Shown: positions 34,693 through 43,560, counted from the first letter of the stretch. The stretch: DNA of 64,000 bases from an uncultured Rhodospirillales bacterium (GCA_903927615.1 CAIYNU010000011.1:25801-89800); one strand, 5' to 3'. The notes: a model not told the origin generated them from the letters alone. Translations and numbers: made by a program.

Positions 34693-36609
34693 ATGTCTGA
34701 GAAGCAGGAAGGTGCCCAGGGCGACGCGCTGCCGCCCGGTTATCAGCTTCGGAACTTTCGCCTGGTCAGAGTTCTGGGGCGGGGTGGTTTTGGCATCACC
34801 TACCGGGCGGAAGACACCAGGCGCGGTGGCTTTGTCGCGATCAAGGAATTTATGCCAACCGCTTTCGCCGGCCGTGACGGTGCCACCGTGCGGTCCTATT
34901 CGCCCGAGGGCAAGCAGGAGTTTAACCGTTTTCTGCAAAGGTTCTTCGACGAAGCGACGACCATGCTGCGGTTTGGCCATCTGGACAATATCGTCAATGT
35001 CCGGGGTTATTTCGAAGCGAACGGCACCGGTTATATCGTGATGGATTTCGAGACCGGCCCCAGTCTTGAGCGCCTGCTGACTGATCTTGGGCGGCCGACC
35101 ACCGAAACCGAGGCCCGGGCGATCCTGCTGCCGCTGCTCGATGACCTGGAAGAGGTGCATGCGACGGGCTTTCTCCATCGCGATATCAAGCCCCAGAATA
35201 TCATTATCCGGGCTGATGGCTCTCCGGTGCTGATCGACTTCGGCGCCGCCCGTTTCGCGGCCAGCGAGGTGGCGGAACAAGCCATGACCGCTTTCGTCAG
35301 TGCCGGCTACACCCCTTGGGAACAGTATTCGCGCGACGGTCATCAAGGGGCCTGGAGCGACCTTTACGCGCTGGGCGCGACCGCTTACCGGATGGTCACC
35401 GGCAACAAGCCGCCGGATTGCCTGCAACGGCGAATGTTCCGCGACCGTTATCTCAGCGTGACCCAGGCGGTCCCGTCCGGTCGGTACAGTCCTGGCTTTC
35501 TGGCCGCCATTGACTGGGTGCTGCGGCTGGAACCGGACCAGCGACCCCAAACCGCGGCGGCGTGGCGAGCGGCTTTTGAGTCCGGACGGGTGGTGGTGGA
35601 ACCGCCGGCGGTGCCCGCCCCACCGGAATCGGCCAAACCCGAGCCGCCCAAACCCGAGCCCGCCAAACCCTTGGGCCAGACCGAACGGGTCGCGGCGGAG
35701 GCGGAGACCTTTATCGCGCCGCGTGTTCCGACCGGACAAGATACGGCCGTGTCGACCCGGGTTCGCCCCACCGTGGCGGCGGTGTCCCGGCCGCCGGTGC
35801 GCCTGCTTGCCGGGACATGGCCCCAACCCCAGTCGGTGTTCCGGGATTTTTGTGCCGACGGTAGCGAGTGTTCGGATTTTCCCGAAATGGTGGTGGTTCC
35901 CAAGGGCACCTTTCTGATGGGCTCTGGGGTGAAAGAGCCCGAGCGGTTGGTCCAGGAAGGACCGCAGCATCCGGTGCTGATCGGTACCGATTTCGCGGTC
36001 GGGCGGTATACCGTTACGTTTGCCGAATGGGATGCTTGCGTCGCCGATGGCGGCGGCAATGGCCATCAGCCGTCTGATGCCGGCTGGGGTCGGGGTCGCC
36101 GTCCGGTGATCAATGTCAGTTGGCATGATGCTCAGGCTTACGTGCAGTGGCTGAGGCAAAAGACCGGAAAACGATATAGATTGTTGAGCGAAGCCGAATG
36201 GGAATATGCAGCGCGCGCTGGAACCCGGACTCCGTTTTGGTGGGGCAGCACCATTACCCCGAGACAGGCGAATTATGACGGCACCAGCGCCTATAATGGG
36301 GGAGATCGGGGGATGTTTCGCCAGAAGACGGTGGATGTCGGAAGTTTCCGGCCCAATCCGTTCGGCCTGTGCGAGATGGCCGGCAATGTCTGGCAGTGGG
36401 TTGAGGATAGTTGGCACAACGATTACAAGGGCGCGCCGAACGACGGCAGCGTCTGGACCGCGGGCGGGAGCGGCACCGCCCGGGTGGTTCGCGGCGGCTG
36501 TTGGTACTTTGTCCCCAGCGGATTGCGCTCGGCTTACCGCTTCAGCGGCACCGCCGACGTTCGCAGCGGCGACATCGGGTTTCGGGTCGCCAGGGATTTG
36601 TCGCCCTGA
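34693..36609 (+). CDS. Ser/Thr protein kinase fused to FGE-sulfatase (C-type-lectin) fold domain
   Basis: 638 residues, soluble. Kinase (about 18-290): GRGGFGITYRAED, VAIKEFM, HRDIKPQNIII, LIDFGAARF, all catalytic residues intact. A Pro/Glu/Lys-rich linker (about 298-335) leads to a formylglycine-generating-enzyme-like domain (about 395-638): FPEMVVVPKGTFLMGS, VTFAEWDACVADGG, PVINVSWHDAQAYVQWLRQKTGKRYRLLSEAEWEYAARAGT, FGLCEMAGNVWQWVEDSW and a RGGCW ... GFRVARDL end. The Cys pair of true FGE enzymes is absent, so it is probably a binding module, not an oxidase. The same C-terminal fold is on the caspase gene that follows. Kinase domain closely resembles that at 6536-8329. Confidence 0.92.
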   Translation: MSEKQEGAQGDALPPGYQLRNFRLVRVLGRGGFGITYRAEDTRRGGFVAIKEFMPTAFAGRDGATVRSYSPEGKQEFNRFLQRFFDEATTMLRFGHLDNIVNVRGYFEANGTGYIVMDFETGPSLERLLTDLGRPTTETEARAILLPLLDDLEEVHATGFLHRDIKPQNIIIRADGSPVLIDFGAARFAASEVAEQAMTAFVSAGYTPWEQYSRDGHQGAWSDLYALGATAYRMVTGNKPPDCLQRRMFRDRYLSVTQAVPSGRYSPGFLAAIDWVLRLEPDQRPQTAAAWRAAFESGRVVVEPPAVPAPPESAKPEPPKPEPAKPLGQTERVAAEAETFIAPRVPTGQDTAVSTRVRPTVAAVSRPPVRLLAGTWPQPQSVFRDFCADGSECSDFPEMVVVPKGTFLMGSGVKEPERLVQEGPQHPVLIGTDFAVGRYTVTFAEWDACVADGGGNGHQPSDAGWGRGRRPVINVSWHDAQAYVQWLRQKTGKRYRLLSEAEWEYAARAGTRTPFWWGSTITPRQANYDGTSAYNGGDRGMFRQKTVDVGSFRPNPFGLCEMAGNVWQWVEDSWHNDYKGAPNDGSVWTAGGSGTARVVRGGCWYFVPSGLRSAYRFSGTADVRSGDIGFRVARDLSP

Positions 36610-36786
36610 TGTGTTGTGGAAGCGCCCCCATGTCCTGACCGGCGTGTCGGGGTTGCGCGTGGTGAGGCATATCGGAGTAGGTATAAGAGTGAAAAAGTAG
36701 AAGGTCGAGGTGATCTTCAGCCGGAAAGGCTTGATCCCTGGCTGACTTCGGGTTACGCACGTCCCAAAGCCAGCAGGGACAAAACA

Positions 36787-38457
36787 ATGAGGCGTGTGGC
36801 TCTTGTGGTCGGCAACGGCGCCTATCAGGCGGCACCGGCCTTGGCCAATCCGAAGAACGATGCCGAGGCGGTGGCGAAGGTTCTGACGTCTTTGGATTTT
36901 GAAGTCGATTTGGTGGTGGATGCCGACCGGGTTGGTTTGGAGAAAGCGATCCTGCGATTTGCCAAACTGTCCGAGGCCGATGCCGGATTGTTCTTTTATG
37001 CGGGCCACGGCCTCCAGGTAAACGGTCATAACTATCTGATGCCGGTCGATGCGGAGATCGAGAGCGAACAGGATTTGTTGTTCGCCGCCATCGAAGTTGC
37101 AAAGGTGCTGCGACTGATAGAACGGGTATCGCCGATCAAACTGGTGGTGTTGGACGCCTGCCGCGACAACCCCATAGCGCGAACCCTGGCTGCCCGGATG
37201 GGCACCCGATCCATTTTGGTCGGTCGGGGCCTGTCCCGCATGGATGATGCTCCGAAGGGGACGTTGATCGTGTACTCGACGGCGCCGGGTGAGGTGGCCG
37301 AGGACGGAGCGGGGGCGAACAGCTCGTTCACGGCGGCCCTGGTCAAGCACTTGCCGACGCCGGGATTGTCGGTCCATCAGGTGCTGATCCAGGTTCGCCG
37401 GTCGGTGATGGACGCCACCCGCAACCAGCAGGTGCCGTGGGAACATTCGTCACTGACCAGTGACTTTTATTTCGTCAAGTCGCTACCGCTGAAGGTTGAC
37501 CCGGTGCCAAAGTCGGCACCGACCGTGGAATCGGAACTGCTCTTTTGGCAGACCATCAAGGATAGTGCCAATCCGGCAGACTTCCAGGCCTATCTCAAGC
37601 AGTTTCCCAATGGTACCTTTGCCGATCTGGCGCGTATCCGGATGGGCTCGAAGCGTCAGTATACGGTCCATTCGCCCGTCCTCCGAGCGGTCCCGACCCA
37701 ACCGGGCCAAGTGTTTTGGGAAGTTCCCAACGGCCCCGGGATGGTGGTGATTCCGGCCGGACGTTTCATGATGGGCTCGTCGGAGGGTGAGGAGGGCGGG
37801 TTGGAGGAGGAACGTCCCCGACAACGGGTCATCATCGCCCGCCCGTTTGCGCTTGGCATTTATCCCGTGACGTTCGACCAATGGGACGCCTGTGTTGCGG
37901 ATGGGGGCGGTAACGGCTATTCGCCAGCCGATGAAGGGTGGGGTCGGGGCCGGCGTCCGGTCATCCATGTCTCTTGGAACGAGGCTCAGGCTTATCTTCA
38001 ATGGCTGAACGGCAAAGTCGAACCGACCGGGAAGGAAGGGCCTTATCGCCTGCCCAGTGAGGCGGAATGGGAGTACGCGGCCAGGGCAGGAACGACGACC
38101 CGGTATTGGTGGGGCGATGACAAAGGTCGAAACATGGCCAATTGCATTGGCGGCGGCAGTCCGTGGGACGGCAAGCAGACCGCGCCCGTCGGGAGTTTTA
38201 GGCCAAATCAGTTTGAGGTGTATGACATGCTGGGCAATGTCTGGGAATGGACCCAAGATACCTGGCACGACACCTATCGAGGGCGGCCTCTGGATGGTAG
38301 TGCCTGGGTTCTCGGTGGTTCTGGGGACCGCACCGGCCGCGGTGGGTCCTGGAATTGTGACGCGAACGCCATTCGCGTTGCGATTCGGGGTGGCAACAGC
38401 CCGGACCGCCGATTCAAAGACGGCGGTTTCCGTGTCGCCCGGACCCTGTTTCCGTAG
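36787..38457 (+). CDS. Caspase-like (peptidase C14/metacaspase) protein fused to FGE-sulfatase fold domain
   Basis: 556 residues. N-terminal caspase fold: MRRVALVVGNGAYQ, LANPKNDAEAVAKVL, the catalytic His in FFYAGHGLQ (near 80) and the catalytic Cys in VVLDACRDNP (near 124), then SSFTAALVKHL. A linker with SANPADFQAYLKQFPNGTFADLARIRM, common in such proteins, is followed by the FGE-like domain (about 320-556): MVVIPAGRFMMGS, VTFDQWDACVADGGGNGYSP, YRLPSEAEWEYAARAGT, EVYDMLGNVWEWTQDTW and GRGGSWNC ... GFRVARTLFP. RGGSWNC keeps one of the two FGE cysteines only. ATG 36787 follows AGGGA. Probably a protease effector regulated with the adjacent kinase, 177 bases upstream. Confidence 0.92.
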   Translation: MRRVALVVGNGAYQAAPALANPKNDAEAVAKVLTSLDFEVDLVVDADRVGLEKAILRFAKLSEADAGLFFYAGHGLQVNGHNYLMPVDAEIESEQDLLFAAIEVAKVLRLIERVSPIKLVVLDACRDNPIARTLAARMGTRSILVGRGLSRMDDAPKGTLIVYSTAPGEVAEDGAGANSSFTAALVKHLPTPGLSVHQVLIQVRRSVMDATRNQQVPWEHSSLTSDFYFVKSLPLKVDPVPKSAPTVESELLFWQTIKDSANPADFQAYLKQFPNGTFADLARIRMGSKRQYTVHSPVLRAVPTQPGQVFWEVPNGPGMVVIPAGRFMMGSSEGEEGGLEEERPRQRVIIARPFALGIYPVTFDQWDACVADGGGNGYSPADEGWGRGRRPVIHVSWNEAQAYLQWLNGKVEPTGKEGPYRLPSEAEWEYAARAGTTTRYWWGDDKGRNMANCIGGGSPWDGKQTAPVGSFRPNQFEVYDMLGNVWEWTQDTWHDTYRGRPLDGSAWVLGGSGDRTGRGGSWNCDANAIRVAIRGGNSPDRRFKDGGFRVARTLFP

Positions 38458-38629
38458 TCATGCTTTGCTCTTCGGTCGGTCTGTGCGTTAACCGGAGTGG
38501 CGTGATTCTGTCTCCAATATTTCTCTGTCGCCGTGATGACGTCATCCGCCGGCATTGCCCGTCGCCGCTTGCGTCCAACCTTCCTCAGCAGTACCCTCGC
38601 AGGTGTCAACGGGAATAAGGATGGGCCTG

Positions 38630-39079
38630 ATGAGTGCCGTGGCCTTCGACACCCTCAAGTTGGCGCGCCAATTGCGTGACACGGCCGAGATGACCCAAGC
38701 CCAAGCGGAAGGTGTCGCCGGCGCCTTGGCCGAAGCGATGTCGGGAGCCGAACTGGCGACGAAGACCGACATTGTCGTGGTCCGGAACGAGTTAAAGGCT
38801 GAAATTACCGCGGTCCGGAACGAATTAAAGGCTGATATCGCGGCGGTCCGGAACGAGTTAAAGGCTGATATCGCCACGGTTCGGAACGAGTTAAAGGCTG
38901 ATATCGCCACGGTTCGGAACGATCTGGTCGCGGTTGAAGCCGGACTTAAGGCGGAGATCGCCCATTGCGCCACCAAAGCGGATGTCGCCAATGCCGCGGC
39001 TGACGTCCTCCGGTGGGTTTTCGCTGCTGTGGTTGGCCAAATGGCGCTGCTGGTGGCCTTTCTGAAATTCTGGCACTGA
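38630..39079 (+). CDS. DUF1640-like coiled-coil protein with C-terminal membrane anchor
   Basis: 149 residues. MSAVAFDTLKLARQLRDTAEMTQAQAEGVAGALAEAM is the family start; then four exact-length 11-residue units (VRNELKAxIxx) make a long coiled coil, and VLRWVFAAVVGQMALLVAFLKFW anchors it in a membrane by its C-terminus. Family members resemble the mitochondrial CCDC90/MCUR1 group; the bacterial function is unknown. The ATG at 38630 has AAGG 9 bases upstream; ATG 38621 is too close to it. It lies 170 bases after the caspase gene on the same strand. Confidence 0.78.
   Translation: MSAVAFDTLKLARQLRDTAEMTQAQAEGVAGALAEAMSGAELATKTDIVVVRNELKAEITAVRNELKADIAAVRNELKADIATVRNELKADIATVRNDLVAVEAGLKAEIAHCATKADVANAAADVLRWVFAAVVGQMALLVAFLKFWH
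38780..38911 (+). repeat. Four tandem 33-bp repeats in the coiled-coil gene
   Basis: Units at 38780, 38813, 38846 and 38879, each beginning GT(C/T)CGGAACGA(G/A)TTAAAGGC. The last two differ from one another at a single base. A partial fifth copy starts at 38912. Such near-identity implies repeat-number change by slippage or recombination, in steps of 11 residues that keep the coiled coil in register. Confidence 0.9.
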
Positions 39080-39342
39080 TCGCCGAGCGCGTAATCGGCA
39101 GGAGGCCCTTCGCCAAGGGGGCCAAACCCGATTTTCTCGAACTTGCGCCCATGCCTCCGGCAGACGTGCGGGCATCGCGTGAACGGCTGGGCTTGATCCC
39201 GGCCTGGGTCCAGGCGGGGCGACCTCAACCAGCCTGATCCGATGGTTGAACGCGCTCGGTGTCCTCGCGATCAACCATCGTCGGCCTGGGGTGGACGGTT
39301 ATCCGGCCCTTGCTGCATCCATGACGTCAGTTCTCCATGACG

Positions 39343-39585
39343 TTAGCCCATGCCCATCATCGGACAACCGCCGGGATTGCCGCAACTGGGGGCGCCGCAC
39401 GGGGCGGCAGGGGTATCGGCAGTCTTGCCGACTCGGGGCGCCATGATTGCCTTGGCCACCTGATGACCGCCGCAGGCGGGACAGGCCAGGGTGCCGTCGG
39501 CCTTGCGCCGGTCATAGTCGGCCATGTTGTCGAACCATTCGTCGAATTCGTGGTCGCAGGTGCAACGCAACGAGTAGAGGATCAT
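39343..39585 (-). CDS. DUF1178 family zinc-ribbon protein
   Basis: 80 residues: MILYSLRCTCDHEFDEWFDNMADYDRRKADGTLACPACGGHQVAKAIMAPRVG matches the DUF1178 start with a CPAC pair and the MAPxV segment. It is shorter than typical members (usually near 140 residues); the C-terminus is a Cys/Pro/Gly/Met-rich tail (APCGAPSCGNPGGCPMMGMG) that might bind metal. Whether the tail is a natural variant or replaces a lost domain cannot be told. Function unknown. Confidence 0.75.
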   Translation of the reverse strand: MILYSLRCTCDHEFDEWFDNMADYDRRKADGTLACPACGGHQVAKAIMAPRVGKTADTPAAPCGAPSCGNPGGCPMMGMG

Positions 39586-39815
39586 GGGGGAGCCCTTGAG
39601 TTAAGAGAAAACGGATGAGGGTGTCGCGATCCCGACCGGACGCGGCGGCTTTGCGGAACGAGCGGGCGCAACCGTCGGCCGGTTGCGGGTCCCCGGCGCG
39701 GGCAGGGGCGGTGGTGAGTGCGGCTTGACCTGTGACGTTACCACCCCCTACATAACGCCCAGGCCACAGGGGCGCGGCCGGGGCGCCCCCTCTTTCAGAC
39801 CGTGCGCGAGGATAC

Positions 39816-40139
39816 ATGAGCAATACCATGAAGGTTACCGACGACAGTTTCCAGCAGGACGTTCTGAACGCCACTGGACCGGTCTTGGTCGATTTTTGGG
39901 CCGAGTGGTGTGGTCCGTGCAAACAGATCGCGCCGACACTGGATGATCTGGCCAAAGAATATGCGGGCAAGCTGACCGTCGCCAAGATCAATATCGATGA
40001 AAACCCCCTCACCCCCACCCGCTACGGGGTGCGGGGCATTCCCACCTTGTTATTGTTCAAGGATGGCAACGTGGCTGCCACCAAGATCGGTGCATTGCCC
40101 AAAAGCGCGCTTTACGCCTGGGTTGACGGCAACCTCTGA
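39816..40139 (+). CDS. trxA: Thioredoxin
   Basis: 107 residues. The active site WCGPCK sits in [27 protein letters not shown], and the cis-Pro loop in [16 protein letters not shown] general cytoplasmic disulfide reductase, with the expected length and fold. Start [12 protein letters not shown]; an ATG four codons later is possible. Convergent with ubiD, with a GC hairpin between them. Confidence 0.96.
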   Translation: MSNTMKVTDDSFQQDVLNATGPVLVDFWAEWCGPCKQIAPTLDDLAKEYAGKLTVAKINIDENPLTPTRYGVRGIPTLLLFKDGNVAATKIGALPKSALYAWVDGNL

Positions 40140-40155
40140 TCTTCGTCTGTTGTGC

Positions 40156-40180
40156 CCCCCGGTCGCGCCGCGACCGGGGG
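40156..40180. terminator. GC-rich hairpin between convergent trxA and ubiD
   Basis: CCCCCGGTCG (40156-40165) and CGACCGGGGG (40171-40180) are perfectly complementary. It sits in the 56-base gap between two convergent genes and could end transcription from both sides, although neither side has a strong T run. Confidence 0.5.
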
Positions 40181-40195
40181 AAGCCGCTCCCCGTC

Positions 40196-41707
40196 TCACC
40201 GCCAGATCGGTTTGCCGCTGCCGGGCAGCCCCAGACTGGACCACTTGCGGGTGACCTCGTCGATGACGGCGTCGGTCATGCGCAGCTTCTGGCCCCATTC
40301 GCGTTTGGTTTCGGGCGGCCACTTATTGGTGGCGTCGAATCCAACCTTGCCGCCCAGCCCGGACTCGGGGCTGGCGAAGTCCAGGTAGTCGATGGGCGTC
40401 CCTTCGATCAGGGTCAGGTCGCGCACCGGGTCCATCCGGGTTGACACCGCCCACATCACGTCTTTCCAGTCGCGGCAGTTGATATCATCGTCGACAACAA
40501 TCACCCATTTGGTGTACATGAACTGACGCAAAAACGACCACACCCCCATCATTACCCGCTTGGCATGACCTGGGTAGGCCTTACGGATGGAAACCACCGC
40601 GATGCGGTAGGAACAGCCCTCGGGCGGCAGCCAAAAGTCGACAATTTCCGGGAACTGCTGGATCAACAGCGGGATGAACACCTCGTTAAGCGCCTCGCCC
40701 AGCACGCTGGGTTCGTCGGGCGGCCGGCCGGTGAAGGTCGACAGATAAATCGGCTGACGGCGCATGGTGATGGCGCTTAACTGGAACACCGGGAACGGTT
40801 CCACGGAGTTGTAGTAGCCGGTGTGGTCGCCGTAGGGGCCTTCGGGCGCGGTGTCTTCAAGGCTGACATGGCCTTCCAGGATGATCTCGGCCTGGGCCGG
40901 CACTTTCAGGGGCACGGTCTTGCAATTGACCAGCTCGACCTTGCGACCCCGCAGCAGGCCCGCGAACTGGTATTCCGACAGGGTATCGGGGACCGGCGTC
41001 ACCGCGGCCAGGATGGTTCCGGGATCGGCGCCCAGCACCACCGCGGCCGGCAGCGGGTCCTGGTGGCCGGCTTCCTTCCAACGTCGGAAATGTTGGGCGC
41101 CGCCCCGGTGTTTCAGCCAGCGCATGATGCAGCGATCGCGTCCCAGCACCTGCATGCGGTAGATGCCGAGGTTGAAATTATCCTCGCGCCGGTCGCTGGG
41201 ACCCTTGGTCACCACCAGCGGCCAGGTGATCAGGGGGGCGGGTTCTCCCGGCCAGCAGCTTTGCACCGGCAAGCGCCCCAGGTCGATGTCGGTACCCTTC
41301 AGCACCACCTCCTGGCAAGGGCCGGAGCCGAGGGTGCGTGGTTTCATGGCCAGCACCGTCTTCAGCAACGGCACCAGTTCCAAGGCGTCCCGGAAACCGC
41401 CCGGCGGTTCCGGCTGGCGCAGGAAGGCCAGGGTTTCGCCCACCGCGCGCAACTGGCCGGGCTCCCGGTCCATGCCCCAGGCCACCCGCTCGACGGTTCC
41501 GAACAGGTTGACCAGCACCGGCATGTCCGCCGGGCGGCCGTCGGCCAGGGTGACGTTTTCGAACAGCACCGCCGGCCCCTGCTCGGCCAACAGGCGGGTC
41601 TGGATTTCGGTGAGTTCCAAGACGCTGGAGACCGGCGTCTGAACCCGGACCAGCCGGCCGGCGGTTTCCAACCGGTCCATGAAATCGCGGAGGGAGGTGT
41701 AAGGCAT
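40196..41707 (-). CDS. ubiD: UbiD-family decarboxylase (3-octaprenyl-4-hydroxybenzoate decarboxylase)
   Basis: 503 residues, the length of true UbiD. A prenyl-FMN-dependent decarboxylase of ubiquinone synthesis. Seen: [145 protein letters not shown] with the catalytic acid region, and [22 protein letters not shown]. No ubiX in the window. Confidence 0.95.
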   Translation of the reverse strand: MPYTSLRDFMDRLETAGRLVRVQTPVSSVLELTEIQTRLLAEQGPAVLFENVTLADGRPADMPVLVNLFGTVERVAWGMDREPGQLRAVGETLAFLRQPEPPGGFRDALELVPLLKTVLAMKPRTLGSGPCQEVVLKGTDIDLGRLPVQSCWPGEPAPLITWPLVVTKGPSDRREDNFNLGIYRMQVLGRDRCIMRWLKHRGGAQHFRRWKEAGHQDPLPAAVVLGADPGTILAAVTPVPDTLSEYQFAGLLRGRKVELVNCKTVPLKVPAQAEIILEGHVSLEDTAPEGPYGDHTGYYNSVEPFPVFQLSAITMRRQPIYLSTFTGRPPDEPSVLGEALNEVFIPLLIQQFPEIVDFWLPPEGCSYRIAVVSIRKAYPGHAKRVMMGVWSFLRQFMYTKWVIVVDDDINCRDWKDVMWAVSTRMDPVRDLTLIEGTPIDYLDFASPESGLGGKVGFDATNKWPPETKREWGQKLRMTDAVIDEVTRKWSSLGLPGSGKPIWR

Positions 41708-41840
41708 GGCGGCGCGGGACTCCTGGCTTGGGCGACACGGTCACGCCAGGACGGAACAGCAGGCGCGGCCCGGGATCAAGAAACACTGTGGGCTCAAGAT
41801 ACACTTGCAACCGCCGTCGGGACCGCTAAGATTCCACCCC

Positions 41841-42695
41841 ATGAGTTTCCTCGATCACATCAAGGCCTGCAACTCCGGCACGGTTTCGGGGTACCGGGAA
41901 TTCCGGGTGGCAGGCGTCCGGGTGGGCTGGGTGCGCCCGGCCCTGGTGCAGCGGCTGGCCGTCCATCGGGACGTGCTGACCATCACCGATGACGCCGTCG
42001 AACTGGTTTCGGGCCTCGACGGCTTTGCTGCCCGCACTGCGGCCATGGACCGCGTGCTGGGGACCCTGGTCGCCGACGGCGTGGTTCCGCGCAAGCGGGG
42101 CGAGCACTATCCGGTTCTGCCGGCGTGGGGCTTGCCACCGCTGCTGTCCATCGACCGGGCGGCGGTCAGCTATTTTGGAATTGCCGCCTACGGCATTCAC
42201 GTCAACGGCCTGGTCCGTCGGGCCGATGGCGGGCTGGATTTGTGGATCGGCCGGCGCAGCCATGATCGCTCGGTGGCGGCGGGCAAGTTTGACAACCTGA
42301 TCGCCGGTGGGCAACCGGTGGGGCTGACGCTGGCCGAGAATCTGGTCAAGGAGGCTTACGAGGAGGCGGCGGTCGGCCCCGAACTGGCGTCCCGGGCGGT
42401 GCCGGCCGGGGTGGTGACGTATATCATGGAGACCCCGGCCGGGCTTAAGGTCGATTGCCTGTTCGTCTATGACCTGGCGTTGGAGTCGGACTTCGTGCCG
42501 CGCAATACCGACGGCGAGGTCGAAAGTTTCGAGCGGATGCCATGGCAGCGGGTGGCCGGGATCGTGCGCGATACCGACGACTTCAAGTTCAACTGCAATC
42601 TGGTGGTCATCGACTTTCTGATCCGCCATGGCCTGATTCCCCCGGACCATCCGGACTATCTGGCGTTGACGGTGGGTTTGCGCCGCTGGTGCTGA
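41841..42695 (+). CDS. DUF4743/Nudix hydrolase
   Basis: 284 residues. An N-terminal DUF4743 region (MSFLDHIKACNSGTVSGYREFRVAGVRVGWVRPALVQRL) precedes a Nudix domain: GIHVNGLVRRADGGLDLWIGRRS, GKFDNLIAGGQPVGLTLAENLVKEAYEEAAV (a Nudix box in which the usual G-x5-E...REUxEE pattern is GGxxxGxTLxENLxKEAxEEA). This is the pattern of the plant/fungal thiamine-pyrophosphokinase-associated Nudix proteins that clear damaged thiamine diphosphate; the substrate here is inferred. Its last 89 bases overlap the 3' end of gluQ on the other strand. Confidence 0.87.
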   Translation: MSFLDHIKACNSGTVSGYREFRVAGVRVGWVRPALVQRLAVHRDVLTITDDAVELVSGLDGFAARTAAMDRVLGTLVADGVVPRKRGEHYPVLPAWGLPPLLSIDRAAVSYFGIAAYGIHVNGLVRRADGGLDLWIGRRSHDRSVAAGKFDNLIAGGQPVGLTLAENLVKEAYEEAAVGPELASRAVPAGVVTYIMETPAGLKVDCLFVYDLALESDFVPRNTDGEVESFERMPWQRVAGIVRDTDDFKFNCNLVVIDFLIRHGLIPPDHPDYLALTVGLRRWC

Positions 42696-43560
42696 CCGGT
42701 CGCAGGCCGGAGGCCATGTCCCGTACCTGGGCGGCGGTGTAGCCGGCGGCTCTCAACGCCCCCAGCGCCGTTGCGCCGTCACGCTTGGCGAGACGTCGGC
42801 CGTCGGCGCCCACCAGCAGCGGGTGATGATGATACTCCGGAGTCGGCAGCGCCAACAGCGCCTGGAGCAGGCGGTGAATGTGGGTTGCCTGGAACAGATC
42901 GACGCCTCGCGTCACCAGGGTGACGCCCTGGAGGGCGTCGTCGACGGTCACGCTGAGATGGTAGCTGGTGGGGGTGTCTTTGCGGGCCAGCACCACGTCG
43001 CCGAGCCGCCGGGGCGTGGCCAGCTGTGGGCCGGCGGCCCGGTCGTGCCAGACCAGCGGGCCGGTCAGGGCCATGGCCCGGGCGATATCCAGGCGGAGGG
43101 CTTGGGGTTCGCCGTCCTGGCCCCGCCGTCTGGCCGGTTGACCGGGCGGACGGCAGGTGCCGGGATAAACCGGACCGTCACCGCCGCCCTCTTCCCCCGG
43201 GTGGGGGGCCTGGCCGGCGGCGGCGATGTCTTTGCGGCTGCACCGGCAGGAATAAACCACGCCCAGCGCCGTAAGGCGGGTCAGGGCAGCCTGATAGTCG
43301 GCGAAATGCTCGGATTGACGGCGCACCGGCCGTTCCCAGTCCAGTCCAAGCCACGCCAGGTCGTCGAACAGCGCCCGCTCGAAGGCCGGACGGCACCGTT
43401 GCCGGTCGATGTCCTCGAGGCGCACCAGAAACCGCCCGCCGCCAGCCTGGGCGGCATGCCAGGCAAACAGCGCCGCGTAGGCATGACCCAGATGCAAAGG
43501 CCCGGTTGGGCTGGGCGCGAAGCGGGTAACGACGGACAACGCCGGCAGGGGGTCCCCCAT
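42607..43560 (-). CDS. gluQ: Glutamyl-Q tRNA(Asp) synthetase
   Basis: 317 residues. A truncated glutamyl-tRNA synthetase paralogue that attaches glutamate to queuosine-34 in tRNA(Asp). RFAPSPTGPLHLGHAYAALFAW (HIGH-type motif), LVRLEDIDRQR, the zinc-site residues in YSCRCSRKDI and YPGTCR, and the KMSKS-equivalent GRRLAKRDGA. No anticodon-binding domain, as expected. The last 35 or so residues (TSGANPPSTPDSPDGPGESGHGGSESR) are low-complexity, antisense to the Nudix C-terminus, and longer than usual, so the native stop may have been lost. Confidence 0.92.
   Translation of the reverse strand: MGDPLPALSVVTRFAPSPTGPLHLGHAYAALFAWHAAQAGGGRFLVRLEDIDRQRCRPAFERALFDDLAWLGLDWERPVRRQSEHFADYQAALTRLTALGVVYSCRCSRKDIAAAGQAPHPGEEGGGDGPVYPGTCRPPGQPARRRGQDGEPQALRLDIARAMALTGPLVWHDRAAGPQLATPRRLGDVVLARKDTPTSYHLSVTVDDALQGVTLVTRGVDLFQATHIHRLLQALLALPTPEYHHHPLLVGADGRRLAKRDGATALGALRAAGYTAAQVRDMASGLRPVSTSGANPPSTPDSPDGPGESGHGGSESR

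Noticed and set aside
34477..37446. A very long open frame (989 codons) on the minus strand under the kinase-lectin and caspase-lectin genes
   Set aside because: It is antisense to two genes with clear catalytic motifs; its translation is low-complexity and shows no domain. Long antisense frames are expected at this GC content.
34693..39079. Diversity-generating retroelement in this block
   Set aside because: The C-terminal folds fit, but no reverse transcriptase, accessory protein or template repeat was seen in 64 kb, so only a lead is reported.
39080..39240. Possible small frame with PADVRASRERLGL, like the first helix of an XRE regulator or antitoxin
   Set aside because: The similarity covers a dozen residues and then stops; no ribosome site or partner toxin.
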